A program made the position numbers and the translations under genes. A stretch of DNA of 64,000 nucleotides from Serripes groenlandicus (lineage: Eukaryota > Mollusca > Bivalvia > Cardiida > Cardiidae), in NCBI GenBank assembly GCA_031761405.1, contig JASEVX010000012.1, positions 23,403,723 through 23,467,722 of the forward strand. Reading direction: 5' to 3'. The notes under the pieces are model-generated. The model did no database searches, was not told the origin of the DNA, and saw only the letters and a program-made list of their open reading frames with translations. Below, one piece after another: positions 46,801-57,812 of this stretch. Numbering within the stretch: the first letter of the stretch is position 1; each line of letters starts with the position of its first letter.

Positions 46801-49800
46801 CCTAAGAACTTTTTAGTTATGAATAAGGACAGTTTCGCAATTTAGAAATCGGAAATTCGTTAATATATGAAACCGTGTCGTAACATATCAGAATTGTAAC
46901 GAGTTAGCTGTCTCTCCTGATATCAGCATTGTTTCGCACGTAGACAATCAATGTTACCAACTCTCTTGTTGGGCGAAAAATGGAGTGGTCCAATTTTCAA
47001 CATGAGAGGATAGACTTTGTGAAATTTGGCAGTGAATGTATGAACATAAATATTGCACCTTCATGTATCAGTATTGTTACGCAATTAGAAAAATCGACAA
47101 TTGGCTAATATTCGAAACTGTACAATTACATATAACAATTAATGTAAACATGTACTTAGATACAATTTATTACAGAACAGAACAGAACAGAACGTTTATT
47201 TTGACATATACAAAGTACATAGTCTTTTACAAACATAAAAACATATACAAAATATACAGACAAGTGGGTTTGAAATGGGAAAAAAAGAGAAATATTAAAA
47301 ACAATAATAACAAAAAAAAATAAAAAAAAACCCAGTATGAATGGTTTGAATTACGAAAGTATATATTAATTTACCAAGGTAGAATTTATCACGTGACCAT
47401 TTTTTCACAACAGGTCGGGATGACTTAGTACGATGTTTCACGTGCGACGGAGGATTACAGAAATGGGACCCCATGGACGACCCCTGGATAGAACATTGTA
47501 AACATTTCCCACAATGCTCCTACGTCAATCAAGTTAAAGGGGAGGACTATGTAACCCTCGTTCATATCAATTATCAGGTAATACTATTATACATAAATTC
47601 GTGCAACTTACTCTTGCTCACATACAACAAATCTGCAGCAGACGACTTTGATAACGTCTTGTCTAAAACTATACTAATTCAATAGAGTTGACAATATTGT
47701 GGTAAAAGGAGAACTTGCTCATAATGAGCAAAAAATCCCTATGCCACAAGGTTTTCAAATGACGTCTATATGTGATACAGGATTAGGTAATTCAAACATG
47801 CAGAACCATTTTGACGCATTTTTTTCTGTAGATGCGTCAAAATGGTTCTGCATGTGGAAATGACTTATTCCTGTTTCACATATAGATGCTTTCTGACGCC
47901 TCTGCATCAGACAACTTTTGTAAACATTGTGTCAAAAGGTAAACATTCTCCTTTTATCACACTATTTTCAGCTCTTTTCGATAATTAAACTTCCATTGAT
48001 ATAAGGCGTTCAGATTGATTGGGAATGAGGAACCGCTTTTAGAGCGGACTGGAACGTGAGCGGACCGAATCTGAAGTACTTTGATCTGAGATTCGGATAG
48101 GAAGAACTGGCCTCCTTGATAACACTGATATTACAAAACGGCGTTAAACCGCATTCAATCAAATAAGGAATTAGTCTGGTTCCCGACTTCCTATGATAGT
48201 CTGGCTCCCGACTTCCTATGCTAGTCTGGATCCCGACTTCCTATGATAGTCTGGTTTCCGACTTCCAATGATAGTAATAATCCTTTACGTAGTAATAAGG
48301 GGAAGGTATACTCCAAACTAACAAGGAATACACATTATTGATATTATTTGTTCACAGACTCCAACACTGCCAGAATCTGCCAAACCTCCAAAACCATGCG
48401 TGACAAAACCCCTCCAAATTCTACAGCATCGACAACCAGCCAAGATACACTTGTTACCAGCTGAGAAAACATTGAAGGAGCAGCTCATACAGATGGGCTT
48501 TTCTGAGACAGTCGTTGACAGAGCTATTCTTGGACTTCTCCGGGGTAAGCACTCAGTACAATACTCGTATATTTGACTTAGCCTTTAAGCTAATTGGCAC
48601 CGTTTATATAGCGACATTGAATAAAAGTTAGTTCGTAGAGTGTGGTGTTGTTCATCAAACGATTGAAAAATTCATCGAACAATTGGAAGATTTATTTGGA
48701 AAACAACTGCCCAACTAAATATCTTACAACGTTCAAAAAAAAAAAAAAAAAAACCTACATGAAAGTCAAATTTCGTTCGTCATGGATTAAAGGTGTTGCG
48801 TAGATGCATAAATTAAGACCATGTACCGCGAACGAAGTCAAACCGGATAAATGTACATATTTTTGAGCCGCGTTATAGGAAGATTAGAGGTCTTGTTGCA
48901 TCTATGTATATCGAGGACTCAGGTGGGTCTACACAATATCAAACAGTATCACCAGAGTGTTCATTGTGTGTCTACATGTATTGTATCCCTACATGTATAT
49001 ATATCTATTAAACGGTATTAATAAACATACCCATACTTTCAATGGACCTGCAATTTATACCAAACGAACGTCACGTGTCCCAATAGTGCCTGCCGCGGTA
49101 CCCTGTTGTGACACCACACTCTATACGAAGTAGCTATTATTTAATGACGCTATTTTTGAAACGATTTGTTGTAAGAAAACACCATTTCAATTAAGAAATC
49201 CTTTTTAAAAAATTTCCTTACCTACACAAACATCTGCAGTCGACGATTTTGAAAGTATCTAGACAATTGTGAGATCTCTCTGTAAATAAAAGCATAATTA
49301 TTGAATACAGTTGAAAACATTGTGGCAAAAGGAGAAATTGCTCATGCTTATGTTTTCAAGTCGTCCGATGTAGAGACATCTTTAACCCTTTCCCTCATAC
49401 GACAATTCTGCAGCAGACGACTTAGAACGCATTTTGTCAAAACATAGAAAATCTCCATAATTGAATGGATAACCTATGACAAAAAGTGGAAAACATTGTG
49501 GCAAAAGGAGAAATTGCACGTTCTGTGCAATTTCTTCTTTTGTCACTATGTTTTCAAAAAGCCGTCTGCTGCAGAGGCGTCAGAAAGCGTATATATGAGG
49601 GAAAGGGTTAATATATGGTAAACGTTTAAAGTGTCAACTTACATCAGGAATACTTACCGAGGTGGTAAAACCTGAAAGCAAACCATTAATCCGAAAATGT
49701 CTATACATAACTCAGGGTTTTTGATGTACTTATACTATCTATTACTTAAAACATTTCGACTTATAGACGCGTTTTGTCGCATCTGAAGAAGACGGCTTTT

Positions 49801-51133
49801 GATAAGACTGTGAACAATGGAGAATTTGACTGTTATGTCCATCCATATCGCTTATAACAAGCAGATGGAACTTTTGCCATAACATTGTCAAATCCTTTAA
49901 ATATGCGTACAGTGGAACCTGTGTATAAAGACCATCCACGGGAAGGCAACATTATGGTCTTTACTAACAGGTGGTCTTAAATTGCAGGGTTATTTATGCA
50001 GAAAACGAATGATTGGGAAACTCAAAGTGTGGTTGCTACACACAGGGATTTGCTATTTCAATGTGGTCTTTAGCACATGATTCACTGTACTCTGTCATCA
50101 AAGGAATTTTATCTGATTTTTGCCTATATTTTTTCAAAGTCGTCTTCTACAGATTTTGTTGATTGTTGGAAATGGTTAATATCGCTTCATTCAAAGGTTT
50201 AATACGTTCTTCTTATTGTCCACAGGTAAAGACGAAATGTCAGTAGACATGGTGCTAGAGGAAATTGAAAGACAAGAACAAGTGGATAGAACTAAGTCTT
50301 ATCTGTCACGGGAACATATCGAAATATCAGGTAGGCACCGGATTACGAACTTATTAGGTTAATCAATCTCGCATGCGCCTGCTGACCTAGTTCTATACTG
50401 AGGGCGCTGGCTTCACAAAATCAGTACCTTGAGTCAAATGGTTAACCTTTTCGATATTACAGGGGCTTTTAACTACGCCTCTGTAGCAGACGATTATCGA
50501 AAACATTGTGACAAATTGAAATTATGTTTCCCTGTGAGCAAAGTCTCCTTTTGCCACACTGTTTTCAACTCAATTCAATTATCTCTGACCAGATGATTTC
50601 AAAGTCGTCTGCTTAAACAGAGAAGTTATACACAGAGCTCTAGATAACGGGCATTTTTCAAACTCTAAAAATCCTTATTTGACCTCCAAAACCTATGTTG
50701 TGGGTACTCAAAAGAATCGTCTCAGTGAGACGATTCTTTTGAGTACTCACAACATAGGTTTTAATGAGTGCTTAGCGAGATTTTATATAGGAAAGACCTA
50801 TTTACTCCCCCTTATCTAGTCCCTTTTATGGAACAAATTTTCATATTTTGAAGTTATACAGTCCCTTTAATAGAAGTATTTTCCTATTTTCGTATTTTGA
50901 AGTTATACAGTCTCTTTAATAGAAGTATTTTCCCTATTTTCGTTGTAGATAAAGAAGAAGAGTACGGCCGACTGAGATACGAATATAACTGTAAGATGTG
51001 CCGAACGGTACAGTCCAATGTCCTTTATCTACCATGTCAACACCATTGTTGTTGTTATTCTTGCTCTCGGACGATCGACACGTGTCCACTTTGTGGGGAG
51101 TATGTTCAGCAGAAAATCAAAACATTTTCCTGA
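43607..51133 (+). CDS. Inhibitor of apoptosis protein, BIR-BIR-UBA-RING (8 coding exons)
   Basis: Coding exons: 43607-43859, 44385-44533, 45420-45465, 46525-46680, 47414-47577, 48358-48544, 50226-50330, 50949-51133; 1245 bp, 414 residues, all GT..AG and phase-consistent. BIR1 (~res. 50-125) spans exons 1-2: LATNGFFYT, then CYHCSIGF..DDPLFEHARHSPNC. BIR2 (~165-240) spans exons 4-5: LAEAGFYHT, then CFTCDGGLQKWDPMDDPWIE and HCKHFPQC, keeping the GGL..W..DPW groove typical of peptide-binding BIRs. UBA (~300-345): LIQMGFSETVVDRAILGL. C-terminal RING (~366-404): CKMC..LPCQHHCCCYSC..CPLCG, ending KIKTFS. Such proteins bind caspases or adaptors through BIRs, ubiquitin through UBA, and act as E3 ligases through the RING. 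There is no CARD, and only two BIRs, unlike XIAP (three). Related to the expanded bivalve IAP family; exact orthology is not assignable. The upstream exon is non-coding. Confidence 0.95.
43880..44335. repeat. ATT/ATC microsatellite tract in IAP intron
   Basis: Almost continuous short TTA, ATT and ATC repeats with interruptions, ending in (ATTT)n before exon 44385-44533. Confidence 0.85.
45091..45333. mobile_element. Tc1/mariner-type MITE (TCGAGGGCTTGG ends), copy 3, in IAP intron
   Basis: Inverted ends TCGAGGGCTTGGCGTGAAAC / CACGCCAAGCCCTCGA are perfect; central CCATTGCTCAGAACGAGC stem. The flanking TA is not preserved here. Confidence 0.85.
46227..46256. repeat. (TA)n microsatellite
   Basis: An uninterrupted TA run in the IAP intron before exon 46525-46680. 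Confidence 0.9.
47168..47330 (-). mobile_element. Probable LINE 3' tail with (GTTCT)n end, minus strand
   Basis: ACAGAACAGAACAGAACG followed by TTTATTTTGACATATAC; on the minus strand this reads as a 3' UTR ending in a pentanucleotide repeat. A matching tail is at 39940-40020 (AGAACAGAACAGAAC). No coding part is seen. Confidence 0.45.
47594..47800. mobile_element. Decayed piggyBac-like MITE in IAP intron
   Basis: CTCACATACAACAAATCTGC, GCAGCAGACGACTTTG, stem GAACTTGCTCATAATGAGC. Terminal TTAA are lost. Next to it, 47800-47870 holds an inverted pair GCAGAACCATTTTGACGCAT. Confidence 0.6.
48173..48272. repeat. 25-bp minisatellite, four units, in IAP intron
   Basis: AGTCTGGTTCCCGACTTCCT and close variants start at 48173, 48198, 48223 and 48248. 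Confidence 0.92.
49382..49611. mobile_element. piggyBac-like MITE in IAP intron
   Basis: 230 bp, TTAACCCTTTCCCTCAT at left and ATGAGGGAAAGGGTTAA at right, central GAAATTGCACGTTCTGTGC. Very close to the copy at 30618-30847. Confidence 0.9.
49917..50092. mobile_element. Tc1/mariner-type MITE, diverged
   Basis: Ends CAGTGGAACCTGTGTATAAA and GATTCACTGTAC; internal AACAGGTGGTCTTAAATTGC. Related to 18600-18778. Lies in the IAP intron before exon 50226-50330. Confidence 0.65.
50633..50824. mobile_element. Long-hairpin MITE in IAP intron
   Basis: CAGAGCTCTAGATAACGGG at left and CCCCTTATCTAGTCCC at right. Near-perfect stem AACCTATGTTGTGGGTACTC / GAGTACTCACAACATAGGTT. Same family as 27933-28126. Confidence 0.88.
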
Positions 51134-51184
51134 AAGAAACGACTTTTGGTTTGTCTACTGCTGATAAATAATGCCGACTGATAT

Positions 51185-51312
51185 ACGATTGTTGTTTTTT
51201 TCTCTCTCGGACGACGGACAATTTTTACAATACATGGAGATTTTTTTTCAACAGAAATTCAAAACATTTTATGTGAATGAAACGGGTTTTTGCATGTCTT
51301 CTGCTGATATTT
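51185..51312 (+). pseudogene. Decayed tandem duplicate of the IAP RING exon 3' end
   Basis: TTGTTGTTTTTTTCTCTCTCGGACGACGGAC, ATACATGGAGATTTTTTTTC, AACAGAAATTCAAAACATTT and GAAACGGGTTTTTGCATGTC match, in order, the end of the RING exon and its 3' UTR (51050-51170: CTCTCGGACGATCGACAC, GTGGGGAGTATGTTCAG, CAGAAAATCAAAACATTTTC, GAAACGACTTTTGGTTTG). The coding frame and zinc-ligand codons are lost. Confidence 0.8.
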
Positions 51313-52080
51313 GGCCGAAAAATATGTAACAGTACCGGATAGATTTGAAAACATTGTGGCAAAATGAAAAACTGCTTGTTATCTAAACAAAGTAGAAGTA
51401 ATTATCATATCATAATTTTACATAATGTTGTTATTCTTGATCGATCTCAGGGACCTTATTGTTTTAAAATTTTTTTTTTTTAGAAATAATAAGCAAAAAA
51501 TATATACATATATTTCTAATAGTTTATCATAACATATTTTTTACAAGGGAGGGTTTTTGCATATCTTCTGCTGATAAATGTTGGCGAAAAATATGTAACA
51601 GTACTGGATAGATTTGAAAACATTGTGGCAAAATGAGAAACTGCTTGTTATTTAAACAACGTAGAAGTCATTATCATATCATAATTTTACATAATGTTGT
51701 TTTTCTTGTTCATTCTCAGGGACCTTATTGTTTTAAAAATGTTTTTATTTTTGAAAAAATAAGCAAAAAATATATACATATATTTCTAATAATTTATCAT
51801 AACATATTCTTTACAAGGGTTTTTGCATATCTTCTGCTGATAAATTTGGGCGAAAAATATGTAACAGTACTGGATAGATTTGAAAACATTGTGGCAAAAT
51901 GAGAAACTGCTTGTTTTTTAAACAACGTAGAAGTCATTATCATATCATAATTTTACATAATGTTGTTTTTCTTAATCTTATTGATTTAAAAATGTTTTTA
52001 TTTTAGAAAAAATAAGCATAAAATATATTCATATATTTCTAATAATTTATCATAACATATTCATTACTTTTATATAATAT
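51290..52080. repeat. ~267-bp tandem repeat, three units, downstream of IAP
   Basis: GTAACAGTACTGGATAGATT (or a one-base variant) starts at 51326, 51595 and 51861. Each unit also holds TTTTTGCATATCTTCTGCTG, GAGAAACTGCTTGTTATT and CATAATGTTGTTATTC-like sequence, the last resembling the RING exon. It appears to have grown out of the duplicate at 51185-51312. Confidence 0.88.
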
Positions 52081-52429
52081 ACAATGTCAAAATACTAAAG
52101 ATGATAAATTCAATCATTTCCAGTGCATTCTATACACATATATTCAATGCATTCTTGTGATGGTTTACACTCATTTCTACGCAAACCCAGTTTTTTAAGG
52201 GACTATTTAGTAGATCAGCATGACCACGGATGTATTTGGCGTAATTTGAACTTTACGTTGTGTTAGGCTAGTCGTTGTTGTTGTTGTTGTTGTTGTATAT
52301 TTATAAGAAAATATTTTTGTGTCGTGATTTTATTTTTATTAATTATAATTAAATCTACCTCATTCTTCATGACAGCTAATGAATTTTATTAAAACTACTC
52401 CCAAACAACTTGCTTTTGTTGATTTGTTT

Positions 52430-52640
52430 TATTGGGGTTTTACGCCGTTTACAACATTATTTCAGTTATATCACGACGACAGTTCACTTATTAATGCTCT
52501 CTGGCTAAATAAACCAGTACTCGACTAAGAAATGTGCCTTGCCCATGAACACTTTAACATGACCTCTACGACCTCTCCAAATCCCCGACGCTAACCTCTT
52601 GGCCACGCAGAACAAGGTTCTGAAAAATTCGGAAAATACT
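52430..52640 (-). mobile_element. Older tRNA-derived SINE, minus strand
   Basis: The tail is at left (GTTTTACGCCGTTTACAAC), then AACCAGTACTCGACTAAG and AAGAAATGTGCCTTGCCCAT. The head region is CCCCGACGCTAACCTCTTGG, the reverse of the A-box of the SINE at 40987. Confidence 0.75.
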
Positions 52641-52693
52641 TCCGTCATCAAATCACGTTCATATTCGACCTCTAGGACTTTTTAATCACTGAT

Positions 52694-52876
52694 TTAACCC
52701 TTTCCCACATATGGACGCATTTTGACGCGTCTGCAAAACGAGCAATTCCACCTTTTGCCACAATATTTTCAACTTTTTCAGTAGTTATACTTTTAATTTG
52801 AGAACATTCCCATGTTTTTGCACGATTGTTGTCAAAGTCGTCTCCTGCAGACTTGCTGTATGTGGGAAAGCGCTAA
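52694..52876. mobile_element. piggyBac-like MITE
   Basis: TTAACCCTTTCCCACAT at left, TATGTGGGAAAGCGCTAA at right (TTAA mutated to CTAA); one half of the central stem is deleted. Confidence 0.78.
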
Positions 52877-52879
52877 GAG

Positions 52880-53795
52880 ACAGGTCAGCCTGCGGTATCG
52901 CGTATTCTCTACATACTCATCTGCTTTGGTTATCATCTTCTCGTTCATACATCCTGGAACCAGGCGTTTCGGGTTCAATCCCATTCGCGCTGTTCATGGT
53001 GGAGAGCCATTGGACAAGGCACATTTCCGAGCCTGGTACTGGTTTTGATACCCAAGGATCATGAATAAGTGAGCAGTCAACGTCATATAACTGAAATGGT
53101 GTTGAAAACAATGCGTGAAACCCCAATACAATAACACATGCATCATGGTATCATTGGTAGAGAGCCATTGGGCAAGGCACATTTCCTAGCCTGGTACTGG
53201 TTTTGGTACCCAAGGATCATGAATAAGTGAGCAGTCAACGTCATATAACTGAAATGGTGTTGAAAACAATGCGCGAAACTCCAATACAATAACACATACA
53301 TCATGGTATCATTGGTAGAGAGCCATTGGACAAGGCACATTTCCGAGCCTGGTACTGGTTTTGGTACCCAAGGATCATGAATAAGTGAGCAGTCAACGTC
53401 ATATAACTGAAATGGTGTTGAAAACAATGCGCGAAACTCCAATACAATAACACATACATCATGGTATCATTGGTAGAGAGCCATTGGACAAGGCACATTT
53501 CCGAGCCTGGTACTGGTTTTGGTACCCAAGGATCATGAATAAGTGAGCAGTCAACGTCATATAACTGAAATGGTGTTGAAAACAATGCGTGAAACCCCAA
53601 TACAATAAAACATACATCATGGTATCATTGGTAGAGAGCCATTGGACAAGGCACATTTCCGAGCCTGGTACTGGTTTTGGTACCCAAGGATCATGAATAA
53701 GTGAGCAGTCAACGTCATATAACTGAAATGGTATTGAAAACAATGCGTGAAACCCCAATACAATAAAACATACATCATGGTATCATTGGTAGAGA
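52880..53795 (+). repeat. SINE whose body is amplified as a 158-bp tandem array
   Basis: A single tRNA-like head (B-box GGGTTCAATCCC at ~52972) is followed by about five copies of a 158-bp unit: GAGAGCCATTGGACAAGGCA, GAGCCTGGTACTGGTTTT, ATCATGAATAAGTGAGCAGT, CATCATGGTATCATTGG. Copies are almost identical, giving three equal minus-strand ORFs spaced exactly 158 bp apart. The array stops abruptly at a MITE fragment (53796). Confidence 0.88.
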
Positions 53796-54190
53796 GTTAA
53801 CCATTCCCCACATACAAACACAATCTGCAGCAGACGACATTGAAAACACCCAGGCAACAATATGGAATATCTCGAACAAATGAAAGTATAATTCGATATT
53901 GATAGAGTTGAAAATAGTGTAGCAAAAGGAGAAATGTATAATCATTGCCACACTGGATTCAGGTGTGTCGAAATGCATGCATCATATTGCTCCATGGAGA
54001 TCATAAATCATTTAGGAAAACGCCCATGATATAAGCTGTTCCACGAGAAAACCAACATTGTGTATCGACAAGACACCTTTTACCTCTGTTTCAGGAATCA
54101 TTACCCTTTAACTTTATTTCCCTGAGACGGATCCTACTTTGGAAAAACACTGAAGCAGATATTATAATTGTACGTATGTGCTGTTTTGTA

Positions 54191-54399
54191 ACTCTTTCAG
54201 TGCCAAAGGCAATATTAAGGTTTATGCAAACAATACTGATTCAGATTAGTCAGTTCGTAACGAGCTGTCTCACCTGAAATCAGTATTGTTTGCCTTTTAG
54301 TTAACAAACATTTCCAAAACTCATATTGCATTATATATGAAGACGCCCGATTGTAAACATGGAATAGTCTACATTAAATAATTTGGCGCTGAAAGAGTT
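54191..54399. mobile_element. MITE with AACTCTTTCAG ends
   Basis: Inverted termini AACTCTTTCAGTGCCAAA and TTTGGCGCTGAAAGAGTT, flanked by TA. Internal AAACAATACTGATTCAG faces CTGAAATCAGTATTGTTTG. No coding capacity. Confidence 0.82.
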
Positions 54400-54547
54400 A
54401 ACATTATTTTTTATCACATTTCGTAATACACACTTAAAGCTAAATATCGCATTCGTTAACATATACAAAATAACACCACACAATGAAAATGTTTTCTGAA
54501 AGCAATAAATCTTTATATCAAAAGGATCACAGTATTCTAAATTAATA

Positions 54548-54865
54548 TTAAAGGGGCTCCAGATTATAGATAGTATAGTCAAAGTTTTAAAATTGATTAA
54601 AAGTTGTCTTGAAATATTAGAATCATAATTCTGGGCTAAAAATAAAGTAATCATTTAACTTTCCAGTACAATAAAAATCTAAATATTGAAAGTGTACATG
54701 CTTCATTTTGGTACATTTCCAAGGTGTTAATTGACAGTTTTTCAGCATTTACTGCCAAAATAGTTTTGAACTGTTTATTTCTTACTTTGTTGCCACGATA
54801 AAAATATTTGCTGAAGTTTCAACATTTAGAAATGCTGATCTTCATCAGGAGTTCAGCACCTTTAA
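54548..54865. mobile_element. TTAA-flanked MITE, second family, copy 1
   Basis: TTAAAGGGGCTCCAG at left and GGAGTTCAGCACCTTTAA at right. Shares CAAAGTTTTAAAA, AAAAGTTGTCTTGAA and CAGTACAATAAAAATCTA with 58410-58755. TTAA at both ends suggests another piggyBac-like family. Confidence 0.72.
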
Positions 54866-54869
54866 GTCT

Positions 54870-55475
54870 AAAATATGCATACCTTACACGTTGATAATAA
54901 GTGACGGGCGAGGAGCCTCTAAATATGTTCAAAGAATCAACTAAATTCAATTTATAATCAATCAGTTATATTCGATAGTAAAAATAAAAAAAGATTTCGC
55001 CTATTGAACGTAATTCGGCAATTTCCGTAAGATGAACGGATATTCCCGAGTGAGTGTTTTAAAATAACTTAGACTGCATAGGCCGATAGAACCCAAAGGA
55101 GTAAGCATAGGTTAGTTTCAGTTTATAACACTTTTTTTTTAGACTGTGTGGTTTATTTTTGTGGGTCGACTTTTCTGTAAAGATATGGCTAGGTGTATGA
55201 CTATTGCAAGGATCATAACTCTAGTATGCATTTGGTTGCAGATTGGTCTTTATTTAACTTGCACTAGGTTTCTTTTTCTAGATCAAGCTTTAATGTGAGC
55301 CCGACTTTCAACACTTTGATTAAACTTAGTCATTTGAACTAAATTTAGTTTAAACTTATCTTTTTTACATCAAGTGCGAAACAAGCTTACAGCGTTTATT
55401 AATTACGCTCGATGTTTGCTTCCCGGAGACTTGACGAGTACCCGCGCCTTTTGTGTTGAAAAATCCCAAGGGCAA
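54870..55475. other. Intergenic, nothing recognised
   Basis: No ORF above chance, no splice-consistent exon and no repeat family from this window apart from short AT tracts. Confidence 0.45.
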
Positions 55476-55479
55476 AAGC

Positions 55480-55562
55480 CGTTCATCCCGGGATTCGAAC
55501 CCGGGACCTGTGGTATATGAGGCCGACACTCTACCTCTGCACCCCTGTCTTCCACACTGCAC
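55480..55562 (-). mobile_element. tRNA-like SINE head, minus strand
   Basis: The reverse strand shows an A-box-like GGTAGAGTGTCGG and a perfect B-box GGTTCGAATCCC followed by GGGATGAACGG. The T-arm pairs (CCCGG/CCGGG) but the acceptor stem does not, and length and context argue against a working tRNA gene. Confidence 0.5.
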
Positions 55563-56951
55563 TTAAGTTGCATATGTTAATTTATTTCAGCTGAGGTAAT
55601 CCTCTTCATTTGCCATATAACATTACGCACGGTCGGGGGTAAATTACACGCGTAAAGCGTCATGCGAAAATGGTCTTAATTGCAGCTGCGAATACTGTAT
55701 CATCGGGTGAGCCTGCGCATTCGCACTAGAGTCTAACTCTTATATATCACATTTAGGAGAGTAATAAACATCGTTGATAATATCGCAATACACCTTCATG
55801 AGATTGTAAATCAGAAAAACCAGACAACTGACTCGGTTCACATATACGTAGGATTTTTCATCTAGTAGGTTTAAACTATATACGGATAGTGTAGTTTATT
55901 TAACATCTCAAACAGAGGTATTTATAATTTTTAACTTATTCCATTATGGAAATTAACAACAATTTCACATCCTTCTTAAAATTACGGATACAGTTTAGAT
56001 AACGCATAAACTAGTAGAGCATGAAAAAAGGGAAACTTGTTGATAAATATACGTTCTTATCATAATTATTGAAAACTGTGTTAACATGATTTAAATACTG
56101 TTTCTCCTTTGTAATAAAACCATTCTAAGAACCCATATTAGAAGAGAAGAGATTCATCAGTAGAATCCAGTTGAACATTATTGGCAGGATTAAATATACA
56201 AACTTTGGATCTTTCCCGCATACAACACATCTGCAGCAGACGAGTTTGAAAAACATCTAGGGAAAAATAGGGACAACATCTATAAATGGGAGAACAAGTA
56301 TTGTATAAAGTTGAAAATATTGTGGCAAAAGGGGAGAAATTGCTTATGATGAGTGTTTTGCTACTATGTTTTAAAAAGTCATCTGCTGCAGGAAAGGGTT
56401 ATCATGAGCGATATTTACTTTCTTAAAATTGTATTGTATCGATAATATACAATATTGTAGTATTGTATTGTATACAACTACTAACCAACCTAATGTTAGG
56501 TTTACATTATGCTCCCGGAGGCCACGGCAGCCCTGTTTGCCCGAAACGTAGTGCGCCGGGGGATCTTTGCCTTTTTTGCTCTGTGTATTCAAGTTGTGTT
56601 AGGTCTTGCCAAGTTTTCTCACGTTCTATCACGGTATATCCGTGACGGGCCGTAGGAAGGAGGGGGGAAAGGGGTGAGTCCCGGAGGCTCCAAGGCGCAC
56701 TACGGTTCGGCCCGCGGTCTACCACGGATGCCGGTACGTTCCCTCCCGGTACGTCACGCTCTGATGGGGTCCCTCACGTTTCTCACGTTCTGATCAAGGT
56801 CTAACACGTTTGTCACGTTTTGTGAAGGCTTTCTACGTATAAAACGTTGACGCCGGGCAGCTTCGGAGTACGGTTGTGCCCACGGTAAAAAAAAGAAGGC
56901 CTCCCAAGCCATAGCAATTATTGTATCCTGTGATTTCGACGAGACAACATC

Positions 56952-57455
56952 ATGAATGCCAAAACTGAAGAAGATTTTGTGTTTGCATGTTTGCTGGGTG
57001 CATACATCCATTCTTTGCGTCAGCAAAAAAAAGCCAGTTGCGGAGAGGGAATGCCAGAGTGTAGCAGTCAAGAAGAAGGCGAAGAAGGCGGATGAGAAGA
57101 CAAAGAGTCATGTGGGTGCGCGAATGGTTATCGGAAGGCACAAGGCAGCAGCTGGGCCACTACGCAACATATCTCATCAGAGAGCTCTACACCGAAGATG
57201 TAAACGCCTACCTGAGGATGCCTCCAGAGCTCTTCGACGAGATCATGGAAAGAGTAACACCAGCCATCGAGAGACAAGACACGAAGTTCCGCTTTGCCTT
57301 ACAACCTGGACTGAAGCTGTCAGTGGCTCTGAGACCAGTGGGGGATAATTACTCGTCACTCTCCTATGCGTTATTGTGCAGTAAAGCAGCCATCTTGCAT
57401 ATGGTGCCAGAAGTGTGCAAGGCCATCGTGGAAGCCTACAAGGATGAAGTGCTCG
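56952..57455 (+). pseudogene. Harbinger transposase N-terminal fragment
   Basis: Starts MNAKTEEDFVFACLLGAYI, shifts frame between ~57020 and 57092, then reads MWVREWLSEGTRQQLGHYAT, FLRMDPEL-like YLRMPPELFDEIMERVTP, ALQPGLKLSVALRPVGDNYS and MVPEVCKAIVEAYKDEVL. This is the N-terminal part of a PIF/Harbinger (HARBI1-like) transposase. The frame then leaves homology at ~57450; the DDE catalytic domain is absent. Confidence 0.85.
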
Positions 57456-57812
57456 CTCAGTCCACAGTCTGTCTTCCGCCACCGCGTCTTTGTAACCAGC
57501 CAGTCTCTTAAGGTAAAGCTTGGGATTTTGTTGGAGGAAGTAAATGATTAGCTCCTTCTCATCCTCCGATAAGTTGTTGACGACCCTGGGGGCTGCCCTC
57601 CAGGTTCGTCTTCTTCAGCCTCCCCAGACTAAGGTTCAGATTCCAGTTTAGGGACCGGGTCAGCAGCAGCAGCACGCTTCTCTTCATCTGGCGGTGGTGA
57701 ACGGCGAGGATCTTCTCCTCTACTGGTGGTGATGGTGCAGGGCGTGAATTGTATGTGTGTGTGTGTGGGGGGGGGGGGGGGGCTTCCTACGTCTTGGCTT
57801 CGTCTGTGGCAT
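57451..57812 (-). pseudogene. MADF-domain second ORF of the Harbinger element, truncated
   Basis: The minus strand has ATG at 57812 (MPQTKPRRRKP), a long C run (G run on the plus strand, ~57767-57782), then at 57575-57451 LSEDEKELIIYFLQQNPKLY followed by LKRLAGYKDAVAEDRLWTER. This is the first half of a MADF domain. It ends where the transposase fragment on the other strand ends. The C run and several stops break the frame. Confidence 0.72.

Noticed and set aside
53143..53758. Three identical 99-codon minus-strand ORFs
   Set aside because: Spaced exactly 158 bp apart inside the amplified SINE body; no splice sites, domain or codon bias.
57092..57511. Intact host HARBI1 gene
   Set aside because: It is inside a transposon with inverted ends, frameshifted upstream, and lacks the catalytic domain.
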